Source: Streptomyces caniscabiei
Lineage (GTDB): Bacteria; Actinomycetota; Actinomycetes; Streptomycetales; Streptomycetaceae
Direction of reading: 5' to 3'
Assembly (NCBI RefSeq): GCF_014930365.1
Contig: NZ_JABXWI010000008.1
Location: 248,001 to 312,000, forward strand
Length of the DNA: 64,000 bases
The notes beneath the pieces were generated by a model. The model saw nothing but the letters and a program-made list of their open reading frames with translations. It had not been told where the DNA came from and did not search any database. Positions within the stretch are counted from its first letter, which is position 1, and the number at the start of each line of letters is the position of its first letter. A program made the translations under genes and the position numbers. Shown here piece after piece: positions 51,266 to 60,945 of the stretch.

Positions 51266-52783
51266 GTGACCAGCGTGTCCGAGACGGACCCCACCGTCAG
51301 CAATCCGGTGATCCCCGGCTTCTACCCCGATCCCTCCGTCTGCCGGGCGGGCGACGACTACTACCTCGCCTGCTCCAGCTTCGAGTACTTCCCGGGCGTC
51401 CCCCTCTTCCACAGCCGGGACCTGGTGCACTGGACCCAGATCGGCAACGCCCTCGACCGCCCGAGCCAACTGCGGCTCCCGCTGGACACGGCCTCCTCGG
51501 GCGGGATCTACGCACCCACCCTGCGCCACCACGACGGCCGCTTCTGGCTGATCGTCACCAACGTCAGCGGCGACGGCAACCTGCTGTTCACCGCCACCGA
51601 CCCGGCCGGGCCCTGGTCCGACCCGATCCGGCTGACCGGCGTGCACGGCATCGACCCCGACATCGCCTGGGACGTCGACGGCACCTGCTGGTGCACCACC
51701 GCCGGAGTGGGACAGATCGGCCTCGACCCCCACACCGGGGAGACGTCCGGCACCCGCCGGCAGCTGTGGTCCGGGGCACCCGGCGCCAAGGCCCCCGAGG
51801 CACCGCACCTCTACCACATCGGCGACCACTGGTACCTGCTCATCGCCGAGGGCGGCACCGAACGGGGCCACGGCGTCTCGATCGCCCGGGGCAGCAGTCC
51901 CACGGGCCCGTTCGAGCCCTGCCCGGACAACCCGATCCTCAGCCACCGCGGCACCGACCACCCCATCCAGAACACCGGCCACGCCGACCTCGTGCAGGGA
52001 CCCGACGGCTCGTGGTGGATGGTCCTGCTCGGCGTACGGCCCGGCGGCGGCACCCCCGGCTGGCACGTGCTCGGCCGCGAGACCTACCTGGTGCCGGTCG
52101 AGTGGGTCGACGGCTGGCCCGTCGTCGGTGAACTGTCGACCGCCATGCCCGCACCGCCCTGGCCTCTCAGCCCGCCCGCCGCCGCACCGGAGCGCCGGGA
52201 CGACTTCGACGCCGCCGAACTGGCGCCGCAGTGGATCTCGCTGCGCCGGCGGCTCCCGGAGGACTGCACCACCAAGGAACGGCCCGGTTCACTGACCCTG
52301 CGGGCCCGCGGCGAATCGCTCGACGACGCCGACGTGACGTTCGTGGGACGACGCCAGCAGCACCCGTCGTGCCGGGTGCGAACCCTGGTGGACGCGACGG
52401 AGGAGCAGGGGAGCGGCGGCCTCGCCGTACGCCTCGACGAACTGCACCACTACTCGGTCGAGACGAGCGCCGGACAGGTGCGGGTCCGCGCCCGCATCGG
52501 CCCGTTGAACACGGTCGTGGCATCCCGGCCCGTACCCCCCGGGCCCGTGGTGCTCCGCGCCGAGACGGCCCCCACGCCGATGACCGACGCACGGACCGGC
52601 CCCGACCACGTCTCGCTCGGCTTCGAGGAACCGGACGGCACCTACGTCGAACTGGCCTCGCTGGACGGCCGGTACCTGTCCACGGAGGTCGCCGGGGGCT
52701 TCACCGGCCGGGTGTTCGGCATGTTCGCCACCGCGGCCTCCGCGCACTTCGACTGGTTCGACTACGAGCCGCTGGAGAGCTGA
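51266..52783 (+). CDS. GH43 beta-xylosidase/arabinofuranosidase-like enzyme
   Basis: The 505-residue enzyme has a five-bladed GH43 catalytic domain (about 10-300) with catalytic base in FYPDPSVCR, modulating Asp in GIDPDIAWD, and general acid in APEAPHLY. A C-terminal concanavalin-like domain (about 315-505, ending DYEPLES) follows. There is no signal peptide, so it hydrolyses imported oligosaccharides in the cytosol. GTG 51266 is used; GTG 51275 in the same frame is possible. Its end overlaps by 22 bases the end of the converging ABC ATPase gene. Two GAAACTTTC operators precede it. Confidence 0.9.
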   Translation: MTSVSETDPTVSNPVIPGFYPDPSVCRAGDDYYLACSSFEYFPGVPLFHSRDLVHWTQIGNALDRPSQLRLPLDTASSGGIYAPTLRHHDGRFWLIVTNVSGDGNLLFTATDPAGPWSDPIRLTGVHGIDPDIAWDVDGTCWCTTAGVGQIGLDPHTGETSGTRRQLWSGAPGAKAPEAPHLYHIGDHWYLLIAEGGTERGHGVSIARGSSPTGPFEPCPDNPILSHRGTDHPIQNTGHADLVQGPDGSWWMVLLGVRPGGGTPGWHVLGRETYLVPVEWVDGWPVVGELSTAMPAPPWPLSPPAAAPERRDDFDAAELAPQWISLRRRLPEDCTTKERPGSLTLRARGESLDDADVTFVGRRQQHPSCRVRTLVDATEEQGSGGLAVRLDELHHYSVETSAGQVRVRARIGPLNTVVASRPVPPGPVVLRAETAPTPMTDARTGPDHVSLGFEEPDGTYVELASLDGRYLSTEVAGGFTGRVFGMFATAASAHFDWFDYEPLES

Positions 52784-53601
52784 AGCGACCGCTGCTCCCG
52801 GCGCTGCCGCTGCAGGTCCGGGTCGGGCACGGGTGCGGCCGCCACCAGACGGCGGGTGTACTCGTGCCGGGGCCGGTCGCACACATCGACGCTGTTTCCC
52901 TCCTCCACGATGCGTCCGTGCTGCAGGACCAGGGTGCGGTCCGCGAACTCCTTGACGACGGCCAGGTCGTGCGTGATGAACAGATACGCGCAGCCGAGCG
53001 TGGACTGGAGCTCCGCGAGCAGGCTCAGCGCCGACGCCTGGGTGGTGACGTCGAGGGCGCTGGTCGGTTCGTCGCAGATGATCAGCTTCGGCTTGCGGGC
53101 GACCGCCCGGGCGATGGCGATGCGCTGACGCTGACCGCCGCTGAACTGCGCCGGGTACCGGTCCGCCGCGTCCTCCGGCAGCCCCACCCTGCGCAGCAGC
53201 TCCGCGATGTCGTCGCGGACCTCCCCGGGGGACCGGGAGGAGCCGGCGAGCAGCGGCTCGGCCAGCGTCCGGCCCACCGGCAGCGCCGGGTTGAGCGACC
53301 CGTACGGGTTCTGGAAGATCGCCTGGAGGTCGGGGGCGAGCAGCCGCCGGGCCCGGCCGGTGAGGCGGGTGATGTCCTGCCCGTCGAGCAGGACGCGTCC
53401 GCCGCTGACCGGGGTGAGCCCCAGCACCGCTCGGCCGATGGTGGTCTTCCCCGAGCCGGACTCGCCCACGAGGGCCACCGTCTCGGCACGGCCGACCTCG
53501 AACGACACCTCCTCGATGACGGTGGTCGGGGGCTTGCGGAAGCCGCGGCCCGGGTAGCGCACCGCGAGGCCGTCGATCTGGAGTACGGGATGTCCGGTCA
53601 C
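52762..53601 (-). CDS. ABC transporter ATP-binding protein (Dpp/Opp F-type)
   Basis: The 279-residue ATPase has Walker [10 protein letters not shown] (about residue 47), Q-loop FQNPYGSLNP, signature FSGGQRQRIAIARA and Walker B IICDEPTSALD, with the switch histidine in FITHDLAVV. It belongs to the oligopeptide (PepT) family importer ATPases. GTG 53601 overlaps the preceding fused gene by four bases. It energises the permease encoded upstream. The last 25 residues are Arg/Gln-rich. It converges on the GH43 gene. Confidence 0.9.
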   Translation of the reverse strand: MTGHPVLQIDGLAVRYPGRGFRKPPTTVIEEVSFEVGRAETVALVGESGSGKTTIGRAVLGLTPVSGGRVLLDGQDITRLTGRARRLLAPDLQAIFQNPYGSLNPALPVGRTLAEPLLAGSSRSPGEVRDDIAELLRRVGLPEDAADRYPAQFSGGQRQRIAIARAVARKPKLIICDEPTSALDVTTQASALSLLAELQSTLGCAYLFITHDLAVVKEFADRTLVLQHGRIVEEGNSVDVCDRPRHEYTRRLVAAAPVPDPDLQRQRREQRSLQLSSGS

Positions 53602-55361
53602 GCGATCCTGCCCTCGGTCCGAGCGATGCTGGGAGTGCTCTCGATGAGCTTCTTCGTGTACGGGTGCCGGGGCCGGTAGAAGATGTCCTCGACCGAGCCC
53701 TCCTCCACTATCCGGCCCTGCTCCATCACGATCGCGCGGTCGCAGCTGTCGGCCACCACGCCCAGGTCGTGGGTGATCAGGATGATCGCCATGCCGTGCT
53801 CGTCGCGCAGCGACCGCAGCAGGTCCAGGATGCCCGCCTGCACGGTCACGTCCAGTGCCGTGGTGGGTTCGTCGGCGATCAGCACCTTGGGCGACCCGGC
53901 CAGCGCCATCGCGATGACGACGCGCTGGAGCATGCCGCCGGAGAGTTCGTGCGGGTACCGGCGCGCGACATCGTCCGGGTCGCGCAGCTGGACGCTGGTC
54001 AGCAGCTCACGGATCCGCTGCCGTACGGCGTCCTTGCCGCCAGGGTCGTCGCTGGTGCGTCGGATCACCTCGGCGAGCTGGGAGCCGATGGTGAAGAACG
54101 GGTCCAGCGCCACCATGGGCTCCTGCGACACCAGGGCGATCTCGCGGCCCCTCAGGCGCTGCAGCTCCCGGTCCGGGAGACCGCTGACGCGGGTGCCGGC
54201 CAGCCAGGCCGCGCCGCTCGTCACCGCTCCATTGGGCGGGAGCAGTCCGAGCAGGGACAGGCCCGTCACGGTCTTGCCGCTGCCGGACTCGCCCACGAGG
54301 CCGAAGATCTCGCCGGGGCGGACGCCGAAGTCGATGGAGTCGACGACGGTGCGGGGCCCCTGGGCGGTGCCGAAGGCGATGGAGTAGTCGCGCACGGCGA
54401 GGATCGTCCCGGCCGGCTGCGAGGCGTCCGACGGTTCGGCGGACTTGTCGGGGGCCGCCACGGGGACGGGGCGCCGCGCCCGGCCGCCGGTCGCCTGCCG
54501 CCGGTCCTGTTCGATGTCGCGCAGGCCGTCGCCGACGAGCCCGAAGGACAGCGACATCAGGCCGATCACTCCGCCGGAGACGAAGAGCAGATAGGGGTCC
54601 TGCTGCATGATCTGCGCGGCCTCGCCCACCATGCCGCCCCAGCTCGGGGCGGGCGCGGGGGTGGCGAGGCCCAGGAAGCCGAGGCCGGTCTGGATGGCGA
54701 GGGCGTTGCCGGAGAAGAGGAAGACCGGGACCAGCAACTGCCCGGTCAGCCGCGGGAGGATGTGGCGGGACATGATCCTCGTCGGGCCGAGCCCGGACAC
54801 CCGGGCGGCGTCCACGAACAGTTCCTCGCGCAGCGCCAGACAGGTGCTGCGGATGATCCGGGCGAGGCCCGCGGACGCGAAGAAGCCGAGCGTGACCATG
54901 GCGGCCACATTGCTCTGGAAGAAGATCGCGAGCACGGCGAGGGTGATGATGACCGCCGGGACCGAGAGCATGACGTCCAGCACGGCGACGATGATCCGGT
55001 CGGTCCAGCCGCGCAGATAGCCGGCCAGCACGCCCAGGGACAGGCCCACGAAGGCGTACACCAGGACGGCCGCGGCCACGCCGACCAGGGTGGGCCGGCC
55101 GCCGTGGAGCAGCCGGCTCAGCACGTCGCGGCCGAGTACGTCGGTGCCCAGCGGATGGTTCGCCGACGGACCGGAGAGCGTGTGGAGCAGGTCCTGCGCC
55201 AGCGGCGGATGCGGCGCCAGGAGCGGGGCGAGGATCACGGCGACGGTGATCCCGACGACCACGACCAGCGCCGCGGCGGCGACGGGGCGGCGCCCTATCC
55301 CGGCGAAGGGGTTGTTCCTCGCCCGTGATCGCGCCCTCGGGGGCGCCTCGACAGTGGTCAT
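53598..55361 (-). CDS. Fused ABC permease and ATPase (DppC-DppD type)
   Basis: The 587-residue protein joins a DppC-like permease (1-290; six membrane helices, [33 protein letters not shown] and the EAA-loop [24 protein letters not shown]) to a DppD-like ATPase (about 320-587). The ATPase has Walker A GESGSGKT near 358, signature [16 protein letters not shown] and Walker [13 protein letters not shown] 30-residue charged linker joins the halves. The reading frame is open throughout, so it is a true fusion. ATG 55361 overlaps the preceding permease gene by four bases. Confidence 0.9.
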   Translation of the reverse strand: MTTVEAPPRARSRARNNPFAGIGRRPVAAAALVVVVGITVAVILAPLLAPHPPLAQDLLHTLSGPSANHPLGTDVLGRDVLSRLLHGGRPTLVGVAAAVLVYAFVGLSLGVLAGYLRGWTDRIIVAVLDVMLSVPAVIITLAVLAIFFQSNVAAMVTLGFFASAGLARIIRSTCLALREELFVDAARVSGLGPTRIMSRHILPRLTGQLLVPVFLFSGNALAIQTGLGFLGLATPAPAPSWGGMVGEAAQIMQQDPYLLFVSGGVIGLMSLSFGLVGDGLRDIEQDRRQATGGRARRPVPVAAPDKSAEPSDASQPAGTILAVRDYSIAFGTAQGPRTVVDSIDFGVRPGEIFGLVGESGSGKTVTGLSLLGLLPPNGAVTSGAAWLAGTRVSGLPDRELQRLRGREIALVSQEPMVALDPFFTIGSQLAEVIRRTSDDPGGKDAVRQRIRELLTSVQLRDPDDVARRYPHELSGGMLQRVVIAMALAGSPKVLIADEPTTALDVTVQAGILDLLRSLRDEHGMAIILITHDLGVVADSCDRAIVMEQGRIVEEGSVEDIFYRPRHPYTKKLIESTPSIARTEGRIA

Positions 55362-56299
55362 TCCGACCGTACCTTCGGGTTGAGGAGGCTGTAGAGGATG
55401 TCCACGAGAAGGTTCACCACGATGACCATGACCGTGAACGTGATGGTGAGGCCCTGGACGACCGGGAGATCGTGCTGGTTGGTCGCGTCCACGACGGTGG
55501 TGCCCAGGCCGGGCAGGGTGAAGACGTTCTCGACGAGGATCGTGCCCGGGATGAAGGTGATCATCATCAGGCCGATCGTGGTCACCACCGGCAGTCCGCA
55601 GCCCCGCAGGGCGTGCTTCCAGATGATCGACGTCGGCCGGACGCCGGAGGCCCGCAGCGTTCTGATGTGGTCGAGGCCGAGGGTGGTCAGCATCGCGTCC
55701 CGGGTGACCTTGGAGATGAACGCGACCCCGCCGATGGCCAGCGAGATCACGGGCAGCACCAGACCGAGCGCCCACTGTCCCGGTGACTCGGCGAACGGGG
55801 TGTACCCGGTCGCCGGGAAGACGGCGAACTTGACGGCGAACACGGCGACCAGGACCAGGGCGATCCAGAAGTTGGGCACCGCGCTGCCCAGCAGCGACAC
55901 GACGTCGAACACCCGGCGGCTGACCCGGCCGCGTGTCGCGCTGTACACACCGAGCGTCACGCCGACGGCGGTCGCGACGACGGTCCCCCCGATCACCAGC
56001 GCCAGGGTGACCGGCAGGCGTTGCCCGATCAGCCCCAGCACCGATTCACCGGAGAACAGTGAACTGCCGAGGTCGCCGCGCACGGCGTCACGGAGGTAGA
56101 GCCAGTACTGCACGACGACCGGCTGGTCGAGATGCATGGCCGCCCTCAGCGCGTCGTACTGCTCCTGCGTCGCGTTGATGCCGAGGACCGTCCGTGCCGG
56201 GTCACCCGGCACGAACGACTCCAGGAGGAAGGTGATCGCCGAGACGATCACCAGCAGCGGCACGGACAGCGCCAGTCTGCGGAGAATGATGGGAAACAT
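55358..56299 (-). CDS. ABC transporter permease (DppB-type)
   Basis: The 313-residue protein has the DppB/OppB layout: a membrane helix at the start (RRLALSVPLLVIVSAITFLLESFVPGDPAR), the YWLYLRDAVRGDLGSSLFSGESV segment, and the EAA loop DHIRTLRASGVRPTSIIWKHALR. A final helix ends FTVMVIVVNLLVDILYSLLNPKVR. It forms the transmembrane channel with the fused DppC-like protein. It is nine bases from the solute-binding gene, same strand. Confidence 0.92.
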   Translation of the reverse strand: MFPIILRRLALSVPLLVIVSAITFLLESFVPGDPARTVLGINATQEQYDALRAAMHLDQPVVVQYWLYLRDAVRGDLGSSLFSGESVLGLIGQRLPVTLALVIGGTVVATAVGVTLGVYSATRGRVSRRVFDVVSLLGSAVPNFWIALVLVAVFAVKFAVFPATGYTPFAESPGQWALGLVLPVISLAIGGVAFISKVTRDAMLTTLGLDHIRTLRASGVRPTSIIWKHALRGCGLPVVTTIGLMMITFIPGTILVENVFTLPGLGTTVVDATNQHDLPVVQGLTITFTVMVIVVNLLVDILYSLLNPKVRSE

Positions 56300-56308
56300 C
56301 TGTCCTCG

Positions 56309-57868
56309 TCAGCCGGTGGTCCACAGGGTGTTGGAGGTCAGCTGTGCGCCGCCCTCCGGGAACTTCACCCCGCGAAGCTTGCTGTTGTACATGGCGATCG
56401 TGTCGGTACCGGAGATCGGCAGGGCGAGCGCCTTGCGCACGATCACATCGGTGAGGTCCATGGACGCCTGCGCGCTGGACTTCGGGGTCGCCGTGGCGAG
56501 CCGCTCGAAGGCGGCGTCGACGTCGGGGTCGGCCACGCCGAAGACGTTCATGATGCCTCCCTTGCTGAAGGGCGGCTGCTGGGCGTAGAAGTTGGCCTCG
56601 CCGCCGGTGCCGGGCGAGAGCACGGTGGCCGCGTACTTCTTCGTCAGCAGATCGTTGATCCAGCCACCGAAGTTCGTGGCGGCGCGCAGCTTCAACGTGA
56701 CGCCCACCTTGGCGAGTTGGTCCTGCACGGCCTGGACCATCTTGGTCGTCGAGGGGTCGAAGGACCCGTAGTTCACCGGGATGGTCAGGCCCTTGGCGTA
56801 GCCCGCCTCCTTCAGCAGCTTCTTGGCCTTGGCGGGGTCGTAGGAGTACATGTCCGCGGCGGCCGTGCTGTAGCCGTCGTAGCCGGGCATCTGCGGCTGC
56901 GCCACCGGGGTCCCGTAGTCCCCGTAGACCGCCTTCGTGATCGCGGCGCGGTCGACGGCGAAGTTCAGCGCCTGCCGGACCCGCTCGTCGCCGAGTCCCT
57001 TGACGACGGTTCCTTCGCGGTCGAGGAGGAACAGGCCCGCCCAGGTGGTGGGCTTCTGGAGCGTGGTGATCGCCTTGTCGCCCTTGACGGTCGGCGCCAC
57101 GTCCGGGGTGCCGTACATGAGGTCGATCTGCCCGGACTTCAGGGCCTGCACCTGGGAGTTGACGTTGGGCATGACCCGGACGGTGATCTTCTTGAAGTGG
57201 ATCGCGTCCTGGTCGTAGAAGTTCTTGTTCGGCACGTAGACGTAGTGGTCGCCGGAGACCGACTGCTTCGCGTCGTAGACGTAGGGTCCGGCGCCGAAGG
57301 TCGTGGAGGCCAGCTTCTTCGGTGCCTTGAGGCCGGCCGGGCTGATGATCGCGCCGCCCATGTACGAGGACGTGAACAGGGTGCCCATGTCGGGGTTGGG
57401 CGTGGGGCTGGTGACCACGACGGTCGAGTCGTCCGGGGTGGAGAACGTCAGCGGACGGAACCAGGAGACGGAGGGGCCGCTGCCCTTCTGGAAGTACTTG
57501 AACGAGTTGACGACGTCGGCGGCGGTGACGGGCGTGCCGTCGGCGAACTTCACGCCCTTGCGCAGGCGCAGCTCGAACTTGGTGTTCTTCTTGCCGACGT
57601 AGCCCCACTTGTCCGCCAGGCCGGCCCCGAGGTTGCCGTCGGGCTTGCGGGTCAGCAGCGTCGCGTAGGCGGGGTCCATGTAGTTCAGGAAGGGCCCGAC
57701 GGCGACCGCTGAGGGATCCAGGCTGTTGGGCGCGGAGGACAGGGCGATGGTCAGGTCGACCGGGCCGGAGCTGTCGCTGCCGCTGCTGCTCTGTCCTCCG
57801 CCGCAGGCGGCGAGGGTGAGCGTGGCCACCACGCAGATCGAGGCCTGGAGTGCGGTTCTTCTCTTCAT
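56309..57868 (-). CDS. ABC solute-binding lipoprotein (SBP_5 family)
   Basis: The 519-residue protein has a lipoprotein signal (MKRRTALQASICVVATLTLAAC, lipobox cysteine near residue 22), then a Gly/Ser tether and an SBP_5 fold with FELRLRKGVKFADGTPVTAADVVNSFKY, VRQALNFAVDRAAI and YDPAKAKKLLKEAGYAKG. SBP_5 proteins usually bind peptides, nickel or opines, but some bind plant oligosaccharides. Its location between LacI genes, GH43 and GH78 suggests a sugar oligomer ligand here. It heads the ABC operon; ATG 57868 follows AAAGGAGA-like GAAAGG. Confidence 0.9.
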   Translation of the reverse strand: MKRRTALQASICVVATLTLAACGGGQSSSGSDSSGPVDLTIALSSAPNSLDPSAVAVGPFLNYMDPAYATLLTRKPDGNLGAGLADKWGYVGKKNTKFELRLRKGVKFADGTPVTAADVVNSFKYFQKGSGPSVSWFRPLTFSTPDDSTVVVTSPTPNPDMGTLFTSSYMGGAIISPAGLKAPKKLASTTFGAGPYVYDAKQSVSGDHYVYVPNKNFYDQDAIHFKKITVRVMPNVNSQVQALKSGQIDLMYGTPDVAPTVKGDKAITTLQKPTTWAGLFLLDREGTVVKGLGDERVRQALNFAVDRAAITKAVYGDYGTPVAQPQMPGYDGYSTAAADMYSYDPAKAKKLLKEAGYAKGLTIPVNYGSFDPSTTKMVQAVQDQLAKVGVTLKLRAATNFGGWINDLLTKKYAATVLSPGTGGEANFYAQQPPFSKGGIMNVFGVADPDVDAAFERLATATPKSSAQASMDLTDVIVRKALALPISGTDTIAMYNSKLRGVKFPEGGAQLTSNTLWTTG

Positions 57869-58247
57869 CGAGGGTCTCCGAAAGGAAAAGCGGGCCGGAT
57901 TGGGGAGGTTGCGAGGGAGGGGGTACCGAGGCGGCCGGCCTGGTGGGCGGATCCGTCTGTGCTCGGTGGGAGGCCGGCGGGAGGGGCTGCCGGTCGGGGA
58001 GGGCGATGCCGAGTCGGCGGACGAAACCCCTCGCGACGTACCCGGAGGGTCACTCCGTCTCGTGGGCGTCGCGGGGCGTCTGCTTCAATGTCGGCGATCG
58101 GATGAGTCGGTAGGGCGTCCCATCGCGAAACCTCGCATCATCGCTACTTGGAGTAGCTTTAACGTGTCGCTAACACGTTAAAGTGGGTGCCCGTAAACTA
58201 ACTGTGTCTCCTGCGTCGCGCAAGAGGTTCGTGGAAGGTGGTCGTCG
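57869..58247. promoter_or_regulatory. Divergent region with LacI operator (58157-58183)
   Basis: This 379-bp gap holds a perfect palindrome CTTTAACGTGT-N5-ACACGTTAAAG (58157-58183), with 11-bp arms, next to a shorter one GCTACT-TGG-AGTAGC (58143-58157). It lies 65 bases before the lacI gene and is its likely operator; it could also control the SBP_5 operon, though that start is 289 bases away. No open reading frame in the gap looks real and I see no second regulatory element. Low-complexity GC-rich sequence fills 57900-58080. Confidence 0.72.
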
Positions 58248-59249
58248 ATGGCACCGCGAGGCGCGAGAGTGACGAGTGCGGATGTGGCCCGCGAGGCCGG
58301 TGTGTCGCGGGCGACGGTGAGCTTCGTCCTCAACAACACCGCACACCAGAAGATCACCGATGCGACCCGGCAGCGCGTCCTGGACGCGGCCCGCAAGCTG
58401 GGCTACGCCCCCTCCGCCGCGGCCCGGACCCTGCGCTACGGACGCTCCGACGTGGTGCTCGGCCTGCTGCCCGACTGGCCGCTCGGCTATGCCACCGGCC
58501 TGCTGGTCCAGGAGCTGACGCTCGCGTTCGCAAAGCGCGATCTCACGTTCGTCGTCCATTCCAGCATCCGCGGCGCTCGTCCGCTGGGTGAGATCTGGAA
58601 GGCTCTCACCCCGGCCGCGGTCCTGGCATTCTCCCCGTTCTCCGAGGCCGACCATTCCGCGATGCGGACCGCGGGCACCGAGGTGATCGCCGCGCTGTAC
58701 GAGGACACGGGGCTCGGCGAGGAGGAGGGCATCACGAGTGCGAACGCCATCGGTGCCATCCAGGCCCGGCATCTGGCCGCCTCCCACCGACGTCTGGGGT
58801 ACGCGTATCCCGACGACGAGCGGGTCGACGTCTTCGCCAGACCGCGCCTGGACGGTGTCCGCAAGGTCTGCGCCGAGCTGGGACTGCCCGCCCCCGAGGT
58901 CAGGGTCGTCCCGCTGACCCCGGGCGCCGCCGCCGAGGCGGTACGGTCCTGGCTCGCCGCCGATGAGCCGGTCACCGGCATCTGCGCCTTCAACGACGAC
59001 GTGGCCGTGAGCGTGCTGTCCGGTCTGCGGCAGCTCGGCCTCGAAGCGCCCCGGGACATGGCGGTGGTCGGCGTCGACAACACGCCTGCCGCCGCGGTGT
59101 CCTGGCCGCCGCTGACCACGGTCGTCCAGGACCTGCCGGGGATCGCCGAGCTGTACGCGGACTCGGTACGGGCGGCGCTCGACGGCACACCGGTCACCGG
59201 GATGCACATGGAGCCGAGCATCAGGCTGGAGATCCGCGGGTCGGCCTGA
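58248..59249 (+). CDS. LacI-family transcriptional regulator
   Basis: The 333-residue protein has a LacI helix-turn-helix at residues 8-55 (VTSADVAREAGVSRATVSFVLNNTAHQKITDATRQRVLDAARKLGYAPSAAARTLR) and a periplasmic-binding fold lacking some usual sugar contacts. ATG 58248 follows GGAAGGTGG. It is divergent from an ABC importer operon and its operator is likely the palindrome at 58157-58183. It differs clearly from the LacI at 50077, so two regulators share the region. Ligand unknown. Confidence 0.9.
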   Translation: MAPRGARVTSADVAREAGVSRATVSFVLNNTAHQKITDATRQRVLDAARKLGYAPSAAARTLRYGRSDVVLGLLPDWPLGYATGLLVQELTLAFAKRDLTFVVHSSIRGARPLGEIWKALTPAAVLAFSPFSEADHSAMRTAGTEVIAALYEDTGLGEEEGITSANAIGAIQARHLAASHRRLGYAYPDDERVDVFARPRLDGVRKVCAELGLPAPEVRVVPLTPGAAAEAVRSWLAADEPVTGICAFNDDVAVSVLSGLRQLGLEAPRDMAVVGVDNTPAAAVSWPPLTTVVQDLPGIAELYADSVRAALDGTPVTGMHMEPSIRLEIRGSA

Positions 59250-59497
59250 GGGGCCGGCCGGTCGCGGGGAGGCGAGGACGGGGAGGCGGGCGCGAGGCGG
59301 CCGGTTCCGTCCGGGGGCGGGGGCGGACGGGGGCCGGTCGCGAGGTGGCTGCTGCGAGAGGCCGTTGCGAGGAACCCGGGGACGAGAGGCCGGGAGCCGG
59401 CGGGAGCCGGGAGCGGCGAGAGCGCCCCGAGCCGGCCGCGTCGCCCCCGCCACGCCGCCTCGGCGTACCGGTCAGCGTGCTCCAGGTGTGCCCCTTT

Positions 59498-59866
59498 ACC
59501 GCTCCCGAAGGACGCCAGGTCACCCCTCCTCGGGCGTGCCCCGGCACCGCTCCCGAAGGGCTCTCCGTCCCCTTCCCCGGGCCGGGCTGGCCACCGCTCC
59601 CGAAGGGCGCTCGCCCCTCCCGGGTGGGGCCGCCCACCGCTTCCGAAAGGCGCCCGGTCACCCTTCCCCGGGCCGGGCTGGCCACCGCTCCCGAAGGGCG
59701 CTCGCCCCTCCCGGGTGGGGCCGCCCACCGCTTCCGAAAGGCGCCCGGTCACCCTTCCCCGGGCCGGGCTGGCCACCGCTCCCGAAGGGCGCTCGCCCCT
59801 CCCGGGTGGGGCCGCCCACCGCTTCCGAAAGGCGCCCGGTCACCTCTCCCCGGGCCGGTCCGGGCC
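59498..59866. repeat. Nested tandem repeat array, 91-bp period
   Basis: Eight alternating half-units begin ACCGCTCCCGAAGGGCGC or ACCGCTTCCGAAAGGCGC, with starts at about 59498, 59546, 59593, 59636, 59684, 59727, 59775 and 59818. From 59593 the pattern is 43 + 48 bp, a 91-bp unit repeated with near identity. Since 91 is not a multiple of three, reading frames shift each turn and the long frames here are chance. Each half-unit carries a small hairpin (GCTCCC-GAA-GGGCGC). The rest of the 59250-59939 gap shows nothing else but the ribosome-binding site near 59930. Confidence 0.85.
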
Positions 59867-59939
59867 GCTCAGGGCCCGGCTCACCCCCCCCCACAGGCTC
59901 ACCCACAGGCCCACCCCGACATCACCGAAAGAGGTCACC

Positions 59940-60860
59940 ATGCCCCTGGACCCCTATCTCGCGGAGCGACTGCACCTCATCGCCGGCCTCGCGTTCACTG
60001 ATCTCGCCGACCCGGACGCGCAGGCGCGGTTCGGCGCGTTCCACCGGGATCCGGCGGAGTGGACCCAGCCCGAGGTCGTCGTCGAGGACCGTGAGATACC
60101 CGGACCGCACGGCCCCGTGCCGGTGCGGACCTACACGCCCGCCGAACCCGCCTCCAGGGCCGTCCTGTGGGCGCACGGCGGCGGTTTCCTCGGCGGCGAC
60201 CTCGACATGCCCGAGGCGCACGTCGTCGCGGCCGAACTGGCGGCGCGGACCGGGGCCGTGGTCGCCTCCGTCGACTACCGGCTGGCGACGGGCGGTGTCC
60301 TTCACCCCGTCCCGCCGGACGACGTCCACGCCGCGTGGCGGTGGCTGCGGACCGAACACGCCGCCGACGCCGAGCGGGTGGCCCTCGGCGGGGCGAGCGC
60401 GGGCGCGGCGCTGGCGCTGTCGGCCGCGCTGCGGGACCGCGACGCGTCGCTGCGTCCGGCCGATCTGCTGCTGCTCGCCTACCCGTTCACGCACTTCCCC
60501 GTCCCGGCCCTGGACAGCGCCACGGCAGCCGAGATGGCGGACTTCCCGCCGACGATGCGATTCACCACGGCGGACATCGAGTTCATGGTGGAGAACTACG
60601 TCGGCCGGCTCACCGACCTGCCGCGCGAGGCGCTGCCGGGCGCCGCCCCGCTGCACGACCTCCCGCCCGTCCGCGTCATGATCTCCGAGTACGACGACCT
60701 GCGGCCCTCGGCCGAGCTGCTGGCACGGCAGTTGACCGCGTCCGACGTCGACGTCACGACCTACCTGGCCGCCGGCATGCCGCACGGCCACCTCAACCGG
60801 ACCCCGGCACTCGCCGAGGTCGACCGGTCGCTGGACTTCTTCGCCGACGCCCTGCGCTGA
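59940..60860 (+). CDS. Alpha/beta hydrolase, HSL-type esterase
   Basis: The 306-residue enzyme has the hormone-sensitive-lipase oxyanion motif HGGGF (about residue 79), the nucleophile in GGASAGAAL (about 155), an acid in SEYDDLRPSAE and histidine in GMPHGHLN. It has no signal peptide, so it is cytosolic. Such enzymes act on acetylated sugars or small esters. ATG 59940 follows GAAAGAGG. It may deacetylate oligosaccharides imported by the ABC system. It converges on the GH78 gene. Confidence 0.88.
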   Translation: MPLDPYLAERLHLIAGLAFTDLADPDAQARFGAFHRDPAEWTQPEVVVEDREIPGPHGPVPVRTYTPAEPASRAVLWAHGGGFLGGDLDMPEAHVVAAELAARTGAVVASVDYRLATGGVLHPVPPDDVHAAWRWLRTEHAADAERVALGGASAGAALALSAALRDRDASLRPADLLLLAYPFTHFPVPALDSATAAEMADFPPTMRFTTADIEFMVENYVGRLTDLPREALPGAAPLHDLPPVRVMISEYDDLRPSAELLARQLTASDVDVTTYLAAGMPHGHLNRTPALAEVDRSLDFFADALR

Positions 60861-60869
60861 GACAGGGAA

Positions 60870-60935
60870 GAGCGGCCCGCCGCGTGTCAGGGAGCAGCGG
60901 GCCGCTCGTGTGCGGGCCCGGTCGTGGGACCGGGC
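60870..60935. terminator. Two hairpins between esterase and GH78
   Basis: GAGCGGCCCGC at 60870-60880 pairs with GCGGGCCGCTC at 60897-60907, and GCCCGGTC-GTGG-GACCGGGC follows at 60916-60935. They lie between the ends of converging genes and can serve both directions. Confidence 0.75.
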
Positions 60936-60945
60936 GTGCAGGAGC

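Noticed and set aside
59221-59776. Minus-strand open frames with repeated Gly/Pro-rich sequence resembling collagen.
   Set aside because: They cross the tandem array, whose 91-bp period shifts frame every unit. All frames are open by base composition and no start has a ribosome-binding site.
59498-59866. Possible CRISPR array because of regular spacing.
   Set aside because: The units are contiguous and nearly identical along their full length, with no unique spacers and no cas genes nearby.
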